In this document: piece by piece, positions 16,668-26,055 of the stretch
Numbering within the stretch: the first letter of the stretch is position 1
How the letters are laid out: the number at the start of each line of letters is the position of its first letter
Assembly: GCF_000963885.1 (NCBI RefSeq)
Contig: NZ_BALE01000010.1
Location: 1-64,000, forward strand
Reading direction: 5' to 3'
DNA length: 64,000 nt
DNA from: Tanticharoenia sakaeratensis NBRC 103193
GTDB lineage: Bacteria; Pseudomonadota; Alphaproteobacteria; Acetobacterales; Acetobacteraceae
The notes under the pieces: generated by a model
Told to the model about the DNA's origin: nothing
Seen by the model: the letters and a program-made list of their open reading frames with translations, nothing else
Databases searched by the model: none
Position numbers and translations under genes: made by a program

Positions 16668-18076
16668 CTGACCCGTCGCTTGCCGCAGCACTCGAAAAGG
16701 CCGATGGCACGCTGGACGCAAGCCTTGCGCGACTGTTCGAACTGCTGCGCATTCCGAGCATCTCGGCCCAGCCTGCCCATGCGGCCGACTGCGCGCGTGC
16801 AGCCGAATGGCTTCGTGCGGAGCTGAGCACGCTCGGCTTTGCGGCAAAGGTCTGCCCGACGCCGGGTCATCCGATGGTCGTGGCCCACGACGCGGCTGAC
16901 GAGACCGATATGCGTCCGCACGTCCTGTTCTACGGGCACTACGATGTGCAGCCGACCGACCCGGACACGCTGTGGGACGCGCCTGCCTTCGACCCCTACG
17001 AGAAGACGCTGGAAGACGGACGTCGCGTGATCGTCGGCCGCGGCACGGCGGACGACAAGGGCCAGCTCATGACGTTCCTCGAGGCATGCCGCGCGTGGCG
17101 GTCGGTCTCGGGGCGGCTGCCGGTCCGCGTGACGGTCCTGATCGAGGGCGAGGAAGAGAGCGGCGGCGCCAATCTGCTGCCGTTCCTGAAAGCACATGCC
17201 GAGGAACTGCGCGCCGATATCGCTCTGATCTGCGACACTGGCATGGCGGACGTTCGCACGCCCGGTATCACCACGGGCCTGCGCGGTCTGGTCGGTGAAG
17301 AAATCCGGATCACCTGCGCGACACACGATCTGCATTCCGGCCTGTATGGAAACGCGGCACGCAATCCGATCGAGCTGCTGTGCCGCGCGCTGGCCTCGGT
17401 GCGAGACGGGCAGGGACGGGTGACGCTGCCCGGTTTCTATGACGGCGTGCGCGTGCCCGACGAGGCAACCCGCGCGGCGTGGCGTCGGCTTTATCCCGAT
17501 GATTCGGGGCTTCTGGCGCCGGTCGGGCTGTCCGTTGCCGCCGGCGAAGACGGATTTTCCGCGATCGAGCAGACCTGGTGCCGCCCGAGTTTCGAGATCA
17601 ACGGTATCTCGGGTGGCTACGAAGGCGACGGGTTCAAGACCGTCCTGCCGTCGAGAGCGATGGCCAAGGTCTCCTTTCGCACAGTGCCGGGGCAGGATCC
17701 GCAGGCGATCCGCGACGCATTCCGTGCGCATGTGCGCGCCCTGCTGCCCGCCGATGCCACGGTCTCGTTCGCATCTCATGGAGCCTCGACCGGCTTCGCG
17801 GTCCCCGAAGACGGACCCTTCCTCCCGGCGGCGCTGCAGGCACTCACGGATGAATGGCAGGTGCCCGCCGTGACCATCGGTTCGGGCGGTTCGATCCCGG
17901 TTGTCGCCGAGGTCGAGGAAGCGCTCGGCATGGCCTCGCTGATGATCGGTTTCGGCCAGGCCGACGACCGCATGCACTCGCCGAACGAAAAATACGACAT
18001 GCAGTCGTTCCACAAGGGCATCCGGTCCTGGATCCGCGTCATGGCCGCGCTGGCGCAGGCGAGGCGTCCGGCTTGA
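16664..18076 (+). CDS. M20-family metallopeptidase (dipeptidase-like)
   Basis: 470 residues, typical for the M20/M25/M40 dizinc peptidases that hydrolyse dipeptides or acylated amino acids in the cytoplasm. The metal-binding motifs are FYGHYDVQPTDP, GRGTADDKGQ (bridging Asp) and LIEGEEESGG (catalytic Glu pair). The dimerisation insert contains DLHSGLYGN, and the last ligand lies near DDRMHSPNE. All catalytic residues are present. The start overlaps the stop of the glycosyltransferase by ATGA, so both are probably cotranscribed, although a functional link is not evident. Confidence 0.92.
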   Translation: MTDPSLAAALEKADGTLDASLARLFELLRIPSISAQPAHAADCARAAEWLRAELSTLGFAAKVCPTPGHPMVVAHDAADETDMRPHVLFYGHYDVQPTDPDTLWDAPAFDPYEKTLEDGRRVIVGRGTADDKGQLMTFLEACRAWRSVSGRLPVRVTVLIEGEEESGGANLLPFLKAHAEELRADIALICDTGMADVRTPGITTGLRGLVGEEIRITCATHDLHSGLYGNAARNPIELLCRALASVRDGQGRVTLPGFYDGVRVPDEATRAAWRRLYPDDSGLLAPVGLSVAAGEDGFSAIEQTWCRPSFEINGISGGYEGDGFKTVLPSRAMAKVSFRTVPGQDPQAIRDAFRAHVRALLPADATVSFASHGASTGFAVPEDGPFLPAALQALTDEWQVPAVTIGSGGSIPVVAEVEEALGMASLMIGFGQADDRMHSPNEKYDMQSFHKGIRSWIRVMAALAQARRPA

Positions 18077-18108
18077 TCTGAAGCCCGTTCGGGCCGATCT
18101 TCAGGTCC

Positions 18109-19098
18109 ATGACGATACCGCCGCTCGCGCTCACCATGGGCGACCCCGCTGGTGTAGGGCCTGAACTCGCTGCCCGCGCCTGGCATGCACTGCGCGACAC
18201 GGGGCAGCCCTTCGTCTGGATCGGCGACCCGCTCCTGCTCGATGGCCATGCGCCGTATGGGATTGTGCACGAACCCGGACATGCCGATGCAGTCTTCGCC
18301 TCGGCGCTGCCCGTCCTTCCGCTGACCCTGCCTGCGCCGGTCACGCCGGGCACACCCGATCCGGCGAACGGTGCTGCCGTTGTCGAGAGCATTGCCCGCG
18401 CCGTGGAGCTGACGCTGCTTGGCAGGACGGGCGCCGTCGTCACGGCGCCAATCGCCAAATCGGTCCTGCGCGCAGGCGGTTTCCAGCATCCCGGCCATAC
18501 CGAATATCTTGCCGACCTGTGTGGCGTTGCCGGGCAGGAATGGATGATGCTGGCATCGCCTCAGCTGCGCGTCGTGCCCGTCACCATTCATGTGAGCCTG
18601 CGGGATGCGATCGCAGCCCTCTCCACGGATCTGATCGTCCGCGCAGGCCGGGCCCTGGCGCGCGCGTTGCACGAGGATCTGGGCGCATCGGGCCGGATCG
18701 CGGTCGCGGGCCTGAATCCCCATGCCGGCGAGGAAGGCCTCATGGGGGTGGAGGACCAGACAATCGTGGCGCCTGCGATCGCCATCCTGCGTGCCGAAGG
18801 GATCGCAGCCTTCGGGCCGTTGCCGCCGGATACGATGTTCACCGAAGCGGCACGGCGACGGTATGACGCCGCTCTCTGCATGTATCACGATCAGGCCCTG
18901 ATCCCGCTCAAGACGCTCGACATGGCGCATGGCGTGAACGTGACGCTCGGCCTGCCGATCGTGCGCACATCGCCCGACCATGGCACGGCGTTCGACATCG
19001 CGGGCACCGGGCGCGCCGATCCATCGAGCCTGATTGCGGCCCTTCACATGGCACGGGACATGGCGGCCACTCGGGCAGCCCAGGGACACATAAAATGA
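18109..19098 (+). CDS. pdxA: 4-hydroxythreonine-4-phosphate dehydrogenase
   Basis: 329 residues. PdxA oxidises 4-phosphohydroxy-L-threonine to the aminoketone used by PdxJ in the DXP-dependent vitamin B6 pathway. Recognised by [15 protein letters not shown] at the N terminus, [14 protein letters not shown], the [14 protein letters not shown] segment and the metal-site histidine region [11 protein letters not shown]. The last bases overlap the pdxJ start (ATGA), so the two B6 enzymes are translationally coupled and made together. Confidence 0.97.
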   Translation: MTIPPLALTMGDPAGVGPELAARAWHALRDTGQPFVWIGDPLLLDGHAPYGIVHEPGHADAVFASALPVLPLTLPAPVTPGTPDPANGAAVVESIARAVELTLLGRTGAVVTAPIAKSVLRAGGFQHPGHTEYLADLCGVAGQEWMMLASPQLRVVPVTIHVSLRDAIAALSTDLIVRAGRALARALHEDLGASGRIAVAGLNPHAGEEGLMGVEDQTIVAPAIAILRAEGIAAFGPLPPDTMFTEAARRRYDAALCMYHDQALIPLKTLDMAHGVNVTLGLPIVRTSPDHGTAFDIAGTGRADPSSLIAALHMARDMAATRAAQGHIK

Positions 19099-19817
19099 CG
19101 ATCCGGCTTGGTGTGAACATCGACCACGTGGCGACCGTGCGCAATGCGCGCGGTGGCGATCATCCCGATCCGGTCGAGGCGGCCCTGCTGGCCGCGCGGT
19201 CCGGTGCAGACGGCATTACCGCGCATCTTCGGGAAGACCGGCGCCATATCCGCGACGCTGACATGGAACGCCTGCGTGCGGTCCTGCCGGTCCCGCTGAA
19301 TTTCGAGATGGCTGCGACCGACGAGATGGTCGACATCGCCTGCGCGCTCAGGCCGCATGCGTGCTGCCTCGTGCCGGAGCGGCGCGCGGAAGTCACGACG
19401 GAAGGCGGCCTCGACGTGGTCGGGCAGGCCGCTCATCTCGGGCCGCGAATTGAGAAACTGGCGCGCGCCGGTATCCGCGTTTCGCTGTTCATCGATCCTG
19501 ATCCGGCACAGGTCGCCCAAAGCGCCGCGCTGGGTGCCGCCGTCGTCGAGCTTCATACGGGCGCATACGCGCACGGCGTGGCGGGACAGATCGAGCGGCT
19601 GCACAAGGCGGCGGACATGGCGGCCCAGTGCGAACTGGAACTCCATGCCGGCCATGGCCTGACCTACGATAATGTGGGGGCTGTGGCCCAATTGCCGGGG
19701 CTGGCCGAACTCAACATCGGCCATTTCCTGATCGGAGAGGCAATCTTCAGCGGGCTTCCGACGGCGATCGCACGTATGAGAACGGCGATCGTCGTGGGCT
19801 TTACTTCCGCTGAATGA
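19095..19817 (+). CDS. pdxJ: Pyridoxine 5'-phosphate synthase
   Basis: 240 residues, normal for PdxJ, a TIM-barrel enzyme that condenses 1-deoxyxylulose 5-phosphate with the PdxA product to pyridoxine 5'-phosphate. Signature segments are [30 protein letters not shown], and the C-terminal [11 protein letters not shown] and [14 protein letters not shown]. It overlaps pdxA by four bases at its start. Its 3' end overlaps, tail to tail, the lipoprotein gene on the other strand by 17 bases. Confidence 0.97.
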   Translation: MTIRLGVNIDHVATVRNARGGDHPDPVEAALLAARSGADGITAHLREDRRHIRDADMERLRAVLPVPLNFEMAATDEMVDIACALRPHACCLVPERRAEVTTEGGLDVVGQAAHLGPRIEKLARAGIRVSLFIDPDPAQVAQSAALGAAVVELHTGAYAHGVAGQIERLHKAADMAAQCELELHAGHGLTYDNVGAVAQLPGLAELNIGHFLIGEAIFSGLPTAIARMRTAIVVGFTSAE

Positions 19818-20397
19818 TGATCGGGTTCTGAGCGGACGGCGTCGGGTTGAGAACGGTCGCACCCGACTGCGTCGAATACGTCGCGGCCGGGCTCTGCTGC
19901 GGTGTCGCTGGCGGATGGAAGCCCGAGATCTTCGTCTGGCCGCGCAGGGTAAGGGGACGCATCGTTGATTCCGGCTGACGGGCACAGCCGCGCGTGATGA
20001 TCGAGCAGACGCCGTCTTCGCCGAACATCTCGTCGTCGTCACCGATGTAGTGCACTTCCGAGACCCGGTCGTGATCAAGCCGGATGACGGCCGTGCAGGT
20101 GGTGCCGCCGCCGCCAAAGGCCTGCTGCCAGATATTCAGGACAGGCTGGATCGGCAGAAGCGTCGACCCCGATGACGTCTGCGCCGTCGCCGTGCCGGAA
20201 TACTGGTAGATCTGCGTCGTGTCGTTCAGGGTCTTGGTGCTGGACGGGATCCCGGCACAGGCCTGCAGATCATATCCCGTCATGCCGACCATCGTGTACT
20301 GGGCCTTGTGAGCCAGGCGGGAATCGAAATAGCCGCATCCGCTGAGAACCGTGGCGCAAGCTCCGAAACTCATGGCGCGCAATAATGAAAACCGCAT
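19801..20397 (-). CDS. Predicted lipoprotein of unknown function
   Basis: 198 residues with a lipoprotein signal: basic N terminus, hydrophobic stretch and lipobox LSGC with Cys21 as the lipid-modified residue. The mature part has [23 protein letters not shown], an [19 protein letters not shown] block and [12 protein letters not shown]. The tail is rich in Pro, Gln, Thr and Ser. Such small proteins are widespread in acetic acid bacteria; I know of no assigned function. Its 3' end overlaps pdxJ by 17 bases in convergent orientation. Confidence 0.8.
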   Translation of the reverse strand: MRFSLLRAMSFGACATVLSGCGYFDSRLAHKAQYTMVGMTGYDLQACAGIPSSTKTLNDTTQIYQYSGTATAQTSSGSTLLPIQPVLNIWQQAFGGGGTTCTAVIRLDHDRVSEVHYIGDDDEMFGEDGVCSIITRGCARQPESTMRPLTLRGQTKISGFHPPATPQQSPAATYSTQSGATVLNPTPSAQNPIIIQRK

Positions 20398-20456
20398 CAG
20401 ATCTCCCCGGATGACGTGTCCAGCATTGGTTTGTGATCAGTTCAGGGCTGCCGCAT

Positions 20457-20963
20457 TCAGGACGGGTTGGCAACCCCGAGTGCGCGCAGGCAATCTATTC
20501 TCTGTAGTGCGTGCACGACGTCATGCGTTGAATTGATGGCCTGCACGGCGCGTTGTCGCCATGCGGTATCGTGGACGGCACAGACCGCAGCACCGTTGAA
20601 CGGCGCTCCATGGGCCGGATCGAGGAGTGCGATCGTCTCGACGGGTGCCTGCACGAGACGGCGCCGGAGTGCCGCGCGAAGGGCCGGCTGCTGGGCTGTC
20701 GGTGCCGCGCGCAGCAGGGAAGGCAGCACGGGGCGGACATCGGCCGTATCCTGCACGATCGCATCGCTCACAATGGCCCAGCGATGATATGCCGTCAGTT
20801 GCTGCGCCACAGTGCCGACGCCCTGATCGTCGATCATGTCGGGAAGCCGGCTGGCCGTGATCGCGGTGCCGGCTAGGGGATCGGAGACGGCTGCATGCAC
20901 CCTGCCGAACCCGAGCAGAAGGCTGAAAACCGTCGCGGCGAAAACCTGCAGGCGTATCGTCAA
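20457..20963 (-). CDS. Secreted hypothetical protein
   Basis: 168 residues with a signal peptide (residues 1-24, cleavage after VHA). The rest is helical, rich in Ala, Arg and Gln, with three cysteines near the C terminus that may form a disulfide (AAVCAVHDTAW, QRIDCLRALG). I do not recognise the family. It lies upstream of, and in the same direction as, the lipoprotein gene with a 59-base gap, so both may form a transcript of envelope proteins. Confidence 0.65.
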   Translation of the reverse strand: MTIRLQVFAATVFSLLLGFGRVHAAVSDPLAGTAITASRLPDMIDDQGVGTVAQQLTAYHRWAIVSDAIVQDTADVRPVLPSLLRAAPTAQQPALRAALRRRLVQAPVETIALLDPAHGAPFNGAAVCAVHDTAWRQRAVQAINSTHDVVHALQRIDCLRALGVANPS

Positions 20964-21169
20964 GACAAATCTCCACTGGCGAAAGCGTATTCACGCCAGT
21001 GTGTCCTGCGCATCATGGCGAGGGCGTGGCAGTATTGTGATGCCGTGCGACGATGCGAAGGCCTGGGCCGCGGGGTTTCACGAACGCTGCCGATTGCTTT
21101 ATGAGCGGGCGACATGAAGCGACCCGGCTCCGTGCAACGGCCAGCCGGGTTTCCACTTGGAGTATGACG

Positions 21170-21394
21170 ATGAGCGCCCTATCCGCGTCCGAGATCGCCC
21201 GCCTGCAGGTTACGCTGCGCCGCCTGTTCGGCTCGCCGACCCTGACGGTCAACAAGCCGCCGCGTCCCGGCCTGTCGGTTGAACTGTCGGTCAACAACGA
21301 GGTCGTCGGCACCGTTCACCGCGACGAGGACGAGGGCGAAGTGTCCTACGCGATCCATGTCACCATTCTGGAAGAAGACCTCCCCGAGGCCTGA
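21170..21394 (+). CDS. DUF3126 family small protein
   Basis: 74 residues that match the small DUF3126 family of alphaproteobacteria (SEIARLQVTLRRLFGSPTL, VELSVNNEVVGTVHRDEDEGE, SYAIHVTILEEDL). It is soluble, acidic and of unknown function. The ATG at 21170 has GGAG seven bases upstream; the ATG six bases earlier would sit too close to this element. It is transcribed away from the secreted hypothetical gene. Confidence 0.85.
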   Translation: MSALSASEIARLQVTLRRLFGSPTLTVNKPPRPGLSVELSVNNEVVGTVHRDEDEGEVSYAIHVTILEEDLPEA

Positions 21395-21425
21395 TCCTGG
21401 GGCGCGGCACGGCTAGGCCTGCGGG

Positions 21426-22172
21426 TCAGCCGTGCATCGCCACCGTATTGTCCGCGACAGTAGCGCCCGGCATGGCCTGCGGCATCTCCAGCCGCGTGAT
21501 CTTCCAGTGCCAGTGCTCGAACTTCAGATGCACGACCATGGGCGTCTCGTTGGCCGGACCAGGCACGCTGGCTTCGAAGCGGGCAGGCGCCACGAAGCGT
21601 GCATGAACACGGGCCAGCGCCGCATATCCGGGCGCGGACCGTGCATCGGCCGGCATCATCTTGCCGGCCATGTCCAGCAGTTCCTGCGTGTTCAGTTGTG
21701 TGTCGATCGCATTCGATACAGCCGTCGAGGCGAAGGAACTGCCGAAATCAGGCAGATCGTCAGCGCCCGGCGGTGGTCCTACGATAGCTGCGATCGTGTC
21801 GGACTTGAGGCTGCCGTTCAGGGCGCTCCAGTCGATATGTGCCGCAAGACGCGCGGGATCGTGCGTCCGGATTGCCGAGTCGATGCTCCACAAGGCGATG
21901 TAGGGCGACAGCGCATAGGCCCCGAGACAGAAGCAGGCGAACCCCGATCCGATGCGCGTCGTGCCACGCGGGCTGCGGCGACGCGGGGCGACGGTATCGT
22001 CGTTGACGAAGGGGGCGTGATCGAAGACCTCGTTCCCATAGGCCGAGAAGGCATCCCGATCTGCCGTTCCGGGAATAACGGTGCGACGACCACCGAGCAG
22101 GCCGCCAAAGGACACCACCCGCTGCAGTCCTGCGCGGGATCGGGCGAGAGAGGATCGAGCAAGGCGTCTCAT
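21426..22172 (-). CDS. DUF2939 domain protein with one membrane helix
   Basis: 248 residues. An N-terminal basic and disordered region of about 75 residues is followed by one membrane helix (about 77-97, FACFCLGAYALSPYIAL) and a DUF2939 domain that begins SIDSAIRTHDPARLAAHIDW and ends near KITRLEMP. Members are membrane-anchored with the domain probably in the periplasm; function unknown. The start at 22172 gives a long N-terminal region, and a shorter start inside it cannot be excluded. It is divergent from the thiF/moeB gene. Confidence 0.8.
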   Translation of the reverse strand: MRRLARSSLARSRAGLQRVVSFGGLLGGRRTVIPGTADRDAFSAYGNEVFDHAPFVNDDTVAPRRRSPRGTTRIGSGFACFCLGAYALSPYIALWSIDSAIRTHDPARLAAHIDWSALNGSLKSDTIAAIVGPPPGADDLPDFGSSFASTAVSNAIDTQLNTQELLDMAGKMMPADARSAPGYAALARVHARFVAPARFEASVPGPANETPMVVHLKFEHWHWKITRLEMPQAMPGATVADNTVAMHG

Positions 22173-22372
22173 AATCTGGCCTCAAGGCAAGGAGGTCGAT
22201 GGCGGCGCATTGGGCGAAGTGCATGCGAAATCAGTATTTCACTGGCCGCCATGCAAAAGCTTGCATTGGTGCCAGCGCTGCCGCCATCTGATCGCGCTCG
22301 CGCGCGGATTTCAACCAAAATCGCAGTGCGCGCGCCAAAGTTTCGTCATAATGTCATATATGGCCGCCTCAG

Positions 22373-23167
22373 ATGTCTCTTGATTTTTCCGCTGACGAAG
22401 TCGCGCGCTATGCGCGGCATATCCTCCTGCCCGAGATCGGCGGCACCGGGCAGGCCAGACTGCGCGATTCGAGCGTTCTTATCATCGGCGCGGGCGGCCT
22501 CGGTGCACCGGTATCGCTTTATCTCGCGGCAGCCGGGATCGGCCGGATCGGGCTGGTCGATGGCGACCACGTCGATCTGAGCAACCTGCAGCGGCAGATC
22601 CTGTTCACGACCGGCGATGTCGGCCAGTCCAAGGCCGAGCGCGGTGCCAAGCGGTTGGGCGCACTGAACCCCGACATCACGATCGAGCCGCATCTTCTGC
22701 GGGCGGACGCCGCGTCGCTCGCGGATCTCGTGCCGCGTTACGACCTTGTCTGTGACGGATCCGACAATTTCGAAACGCGCTATGCCGTCTCCGACGCCTG
22801 TGTCGCCGCCGGACGGACGTTGGTTTCGGGGGCGGTGCTCCGTTTCGAGGGACAGCTCTCTACCTTCGATCCGCAGCGCGGCGGTCCCTGCTACCGGTGC
22901 CTGTTCCCGCAGGCCGACGCGCAGGACAGCCTCTCCTGCGCCCAGGCCGGAATCTTCGGGGCCGTGACGGGCGTGATCGGCACGCTGGCGGCAACGGAAG
23001 TCCTGAAGGAAGTGCTCGGGCTCGGGCGGGGCCTGTCCGGGCGCGTTCTGACATGGGATGCGCGCGGGGCCTCGTTTCGTGAATTCGCGCTGGCGCCCGA
23101 TCCCGACTGCCCGTCATGCCATGGTGGTCGCATGCCGGTCGAAGAGGGCGTCCCTCTTGCCGAATGA
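22373..23167 (+). CDS. moeB: ThiF/MoeB/HesA adenylyltransferase
   Basis: 264 residues. This E1-like enzyme adenylates the C-terminal Gly-Gly of a small sulfur carrier protein (MoaD for molybdopterin or ThiS for thiazole). The N-terminal RYARHILLPEIGGTGQ, the ATP-binding GAGGLGAP with VDGDHVDLSNLQRQILF and the zinc cysteines CYRC and CPSC are all present. There is no C-terminal rhodanese domain. With neither moaD nor thiS nearby, MoeB against ThiF cannot be decided; MoeB is the more usual name for this length. Confidence 0.88.
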   Translation: MSLDFSADEVARYARHILLPEIGGTGQARLRDSSVLIIGAGGLGAPVSLYLAAAGIGRIGLVDGDHVDLSNLQRQILFTTGDVGQSKAERGAKRLGALNPDITIEPHLLRADAASLADLVPRYDLVCDGSDNFETRYAVSDACVAAGRTLVSGAVLRFEGQLSTFDPQRGGPCYRCLFPQADAQDSLSCAQAGIFGAVTGVIGTLAATEVLKEVLGLGRGLSGRVLTWDARGASFREFALAPDPDCPSCHGGRMPVEEGVPLAE

Positions 23168-23192
23168 CGCGCATCTTGGCACGGATGCGCGG

Positions 23193-24326
23193 ATGCCGAT
23201 CCTCCCGCAACCTGCCATCCTGCCCGCCCGAGCGGACCGTCTCCGTCTGCCCGGCCGAAAGGCGCCGAAGCCGGTCCGGGCCCATGATGGAACGCCTTGC
23301 GGTTTCGCACCTTTCCCGAGAATCGGGATTAGCATGCTGGCCTTCGGTCTGGCTGCGGCAGCCCCCATGGGCATAGCTCGCGCCCAGACGCCCGTGCCGC
23401 ATCACCATCACCATGCGGCGACGGCCGGAACACATGACGGCGCGCACACCGCGGCCGCGCATCATACGGCAGCAGCAGGGCATCATGCGGCCGATCACCA
23501 CGCCGCATCGCAACATCCGCAAGCGTCCCACGGGGCTGGACATCATGCGACCGATGCCCGCGAGCCGGGCAAGTCGACGACCGCCCATCATCCGGCGGCA
23601 CATCACGGCGCGGATCGCCATCCGGCCCCGCATCATGCGAGCGTGCATCATCCGGGCGTGGTGCATGAGGTGGCCCGTCCGATCGCACGACCGGCGCCTG
23701 TGGCTCCCGCGGCACCCCCGGCTCCGCTTCCAGCGCCGCCGCCGGCCGACAAGGGCACCAACACCGGCCTGCCGTTGCCGCGTTTCGCCGCGATGCGCGC
23801 CGATGAAGTCAACATGCGTGCAGGTCCCGGGGACCGGTATCCGATCCAGTGGGTCTATCACCGACGCGGTCTGCCGGTTGAGATCGAGCGCGAATTCGAC
23901 GTCTGGCGGCTGGTCGAGGATTCGGACGGCCAGAAGGGCTGGGTTCATCAGGCGACGCTCGTCGGCGAGCGCACGTTCGTCATTCCGGGCCTGCCGCCGG
24001 AAGGCGCCGCTGCGGCACCGGGCGAAGCCAGCGCGAAATCCGGAGACGTGATCGGCCGGGCGGACGCGCGTGTCGTGGCCCGCGTCGCCGATCAGCAGGA
24101 CGCACGCGCCTTGCCCGGCGTCACGCTGATGTACGACAAGCCCGACGAGCAGAGCCCTGTGGCCGCTGCCCTGCGTCCCGGCACCGTGGGTACGCTGAAG
24201 CAGTGCCCGCCGAATACGGGGGCGGGTGCCGGATGGTGCCATGTCGTGATCAAGGGTTACAGCGGCTGGCTGCCGCGCCGGGTGTTGTGGGGCCTGCTGC
24301 CCGATGAAGCCATCATGCCGCCATGA
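23193..24326 (+). CDS. Exported SH3-domain protein with a His-rich tract
   Basis: 377 residues from the ATG at 23193, 26 bases after moeB; an internal ATG at 23334 would give a cleaner signal peptide (MLAFGLAAAAPMGIARAQ). After the signal, about 90 residues are extremely rich in His and Ala (HHHHHAATA, HHAADHHAASQHPQASH and similar), then a Pro/Ala linker. Two bacterial SH3-like modules follow: one with MRADEVNMRAGPGDRYPIQW and one with ALRPGTVGTLKQCPPN...GYSGWLPRRVLWG. Such SH3 proteins are periplasmic and often bind the cell wall. The His tract could bind Zn, Cu or Ni; this is inference. Confidence 0.85.
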   Translation: MPILPQPAILPARADRLRLPGRKAPKPVRAHDGTPCGFAPFPRIGISMLAFGLAAAAPMGIARAQTPVPHHHHHAATAGTHDGAHTAAAHHTAAAGHHAADHHAASQHPQASHGAGHHATDAREPGKSTTAHHPAAHHGADRHPAPHHASVHHPGVVHEVARPIARPAPVAPAAPPAPLPAPPPADKGTNTGLPLPRFAAMRADEVNMRAGPGDRYPIQWVYHRRGLPVEIEREFDVWRLVEDSDGQKGWVHQATLVGERTFVIPGLPPEGAAAAPGEASAKSGDVIGRADARVVARVADQQDARALPGVTLMYDKPDEQSPVAAALRPGTVGTLKQCPPNTGAGAGWCHVVIKGYSGWLPRRVLWGLLPDEAIMPP

Positions 24327-24488
24327 CATCGCGGATGTGAGCACAAGGCGCGGCAGTCCCTGATGACGCGGCGATGAAAGCCGGGCACAAGGGCGCCAGC
24401 AAACGAGCATCCGCCAGTCATGCGGATGCTGGCAGCAGTCAGTACGCGTCGCGGTGTCAGGCTCACCGCAGATGCAGAAGGAGCGATC

Positions 24489-25937
24489 ATGAGCCAGAAC
24501 GAGCCCACGGGTATTCAGCCAGACCGCCGTCGCACGAAAATCGTAGCAACCCTCGGCCCGGCCTCGTCCGACGCCGCGATGATCCGCGTCCTTGCCGAAG
24601 CCGGCGCCAACGTGTTCAGGCTCAATTTCTCCCATGGTTCGCATGAGGATCACGCAGCCAGGCACGATGCGATCCGCGATGTCGAGGCGCAGATCGGCCG
24701 TCCCATCGCGATCCTGGCAGACCTTCAGGGCCCGAAGCTGCGCGTTGGACCGTTCGCGAACGGCCGCATCATGCTGCAGCCGGGACAGTCCTTCCGCCTC
24801 GATCTCGATCATGCCCTGGGTGACGAGAAGCGCGTGCGCCTTCCGCATCCCGAGATCATCGAGGCCGCCACCGTCGGAAGCCATCTTCTGCTCGACGACG
24901 GCAAGCTGCGCCTGCGCGTCACGGGACGTGGCCCGACCCATCTCGACACGGAAGTCGAGATCGGCGGCGCGCTGTCGGACCGCAAGGGCGTGAATGTGCC
25001 GGAGGTCGTGCTGCCGATCCCGGCCCTGACGGAGAAGGACCGCGCGGATCTCGACTTCGCCCTGTCGCTCGGTGTCGACTACGTGGCGCTGTCCTTTGTG
25101 CAGCGCGCCGAGGATGTGATCGAGGCCCGCGAGATCGTAGGCGATCGCGCCTGGCTCATGGTCAAGCTCGAGAAACCGCAGGCCATGGCCGAACTCGATG
25201 CGATCCTGGCCCATACGGACGCCGTGATGGTCGCGCGTGGCGATCTCGGCGTTGAACTGCCGCCTGAAGAGGTGCCGGTCGCCCAGAAGCGCATCATCAA
25301 CGCGGCGCGGTCGCTCGGCAAGCCGGTGGTCGTCGCGACCCAGATGCTCGAGAGCATGATCACGTCACCCACGCCGACCCGTGCGGAAGTCTCCGACGTC
25401 GCCAACGCGGTCTATGACGGTGCGGATGCGGTCATGCTGTCGGCCGAGAGTGCGGCAGGCCAGTATGCGCGCGAGGCCGTTCAGACGATGGCCCGCGTTC
25501 TGGCCCGTGTGGAGCGGGATGACGACTGGCGCGCACATCTGCACGCGGTCCACCCCGCCCGCCCGGCCGGCACGCCGGATGCGATCGCGGGTGCTGCCTG
25601 GCATCTCGCCCGGACGCTGCCGGCGGCGGCCATTGCTGTCTATACGCAAAGCGGGAAGGGTGTTCTGCGGATCGCGCGCGAGCGTCCCCTGTGTCCGGTC
25701 CTCGCCCTGACGCCGCATGACGAACTGGCCCGCAGGCTCGTGCTCGTCTGGGGCGTGCACGCCCAGTCCGTCGGGCAGGAAGCACCTGTCAGCGGCATCG
25801 AGGACGTGGTCGAGCAGGCGAGCGAGCTGGCCCGGGCGGACGGCATTGCAAAGCCCGGCGAGCAGATCGTGATCACGGCCGGTCTGCCGTTCGCCCATGC
25901 GGGCACGACCAACACGCTGCGTGTCGCCCCGGTCTGA
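24489..25937 (+). CDS. pyk: Pyruvate kinase
   Basis: 482 residues, standard length. It converts phosphoenolpyruvate and ADP to pyruvate and ATP. Recognised by RRTKIVATLGPASSD, the substrate-site segment VFRLNFSHGSHEDH, ADLQGPKLRVG, the catalytic lysine motif MVKLEKPQAM and VMVARGDLGVELPPEEVP. The C-terminal domain (AAWHLARTLPAAAIAVYTQSGK) is complete. The ATG at 24489 with AAGGAG upstream was chosen over an earlier in-frame ATG. Single-gene transcript, probably ended by a hairpin before tyrA. Confidence 0.97.
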   Translation: MSQNEPTGIQPDRRRTKIVATLGPASSDAAMIRVLAEAGANVFRLNFSHGSHEDHAARHDAIRDVEAQIGRPIAILADLQGPKLRVGPFANGRIMLQPGQSFRLDLDHALGDEKRVRLPHPEIIEAATVGSHLLLDDGKLRLRVTGRGPTHLDTEVEIGGALSDRKGVNVPEVVLPIPALTEKDRADLDFALSLGVDYVALSFVQRAEDVIEAREIVGDRAWLMVKLEKPQAMAELDAILAHTDAVMVARGDLGVELPPEEVPVAQKRIINAARSLGKPVVVATQMLESMITSPTPTRAEVSDVANAVYDGADAVMLSAESAAGQYAREAVQTMARVLARVERDDDWRAHLHAVHPARPAGTPDAIAGAAWHLARTLPAAAIAVYTQSGKGVLRIARERPLCPVLALTPHDELARRLVLVWGVHAQSVGQEAPVSGIEDVVEQASELARADGIAKPGEQIVITAGLPFAHAGTTNTLRVAPV

Positions 25938-25964
25938 GCCTGTAAAGGCTCCGTTCTCACGGCT

Positions 25965-25989
25965 TGGCGAAGGGCGCGCTCCTTCGCCA
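25965..25989. terminator. Hairpin between converging pyk and tyrA
   Basis: TGGCGAAGG and its exact complement CCTTCGCCA enclose a 7-base loop; a short T run (CTTTTCC) follows some 15 bases later on the plus strand. It may serve both converging genes. A weaker GAGCC/GGCTC hairpin overlaps the pyk stop codon. Confidence 0.5.
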
Positions 25990-26055
25990 GGCACACGCCT
26001 TTTCCGGTAGGGAAGCCGCCGGCCGCGTCCTGGCCAGACGCGCGTGAAATCCGGC

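Noticed and set aside
23400-23670. The CAT-rich repeat in the SH3 gene as a CRISPR or satellite array
   Set aside because: The periodicity comes from His and Ala codons within an open frame; there are no constant repeats with unique spacers.
22860-25214. A 784-codon minus-strand frame spanning moeB, the SH3 gene and pyk
   Set aside because: It crosses three well-supported genes on the other strand and shows low-complexity His/Arg/Met text derived from the His-rich tract.
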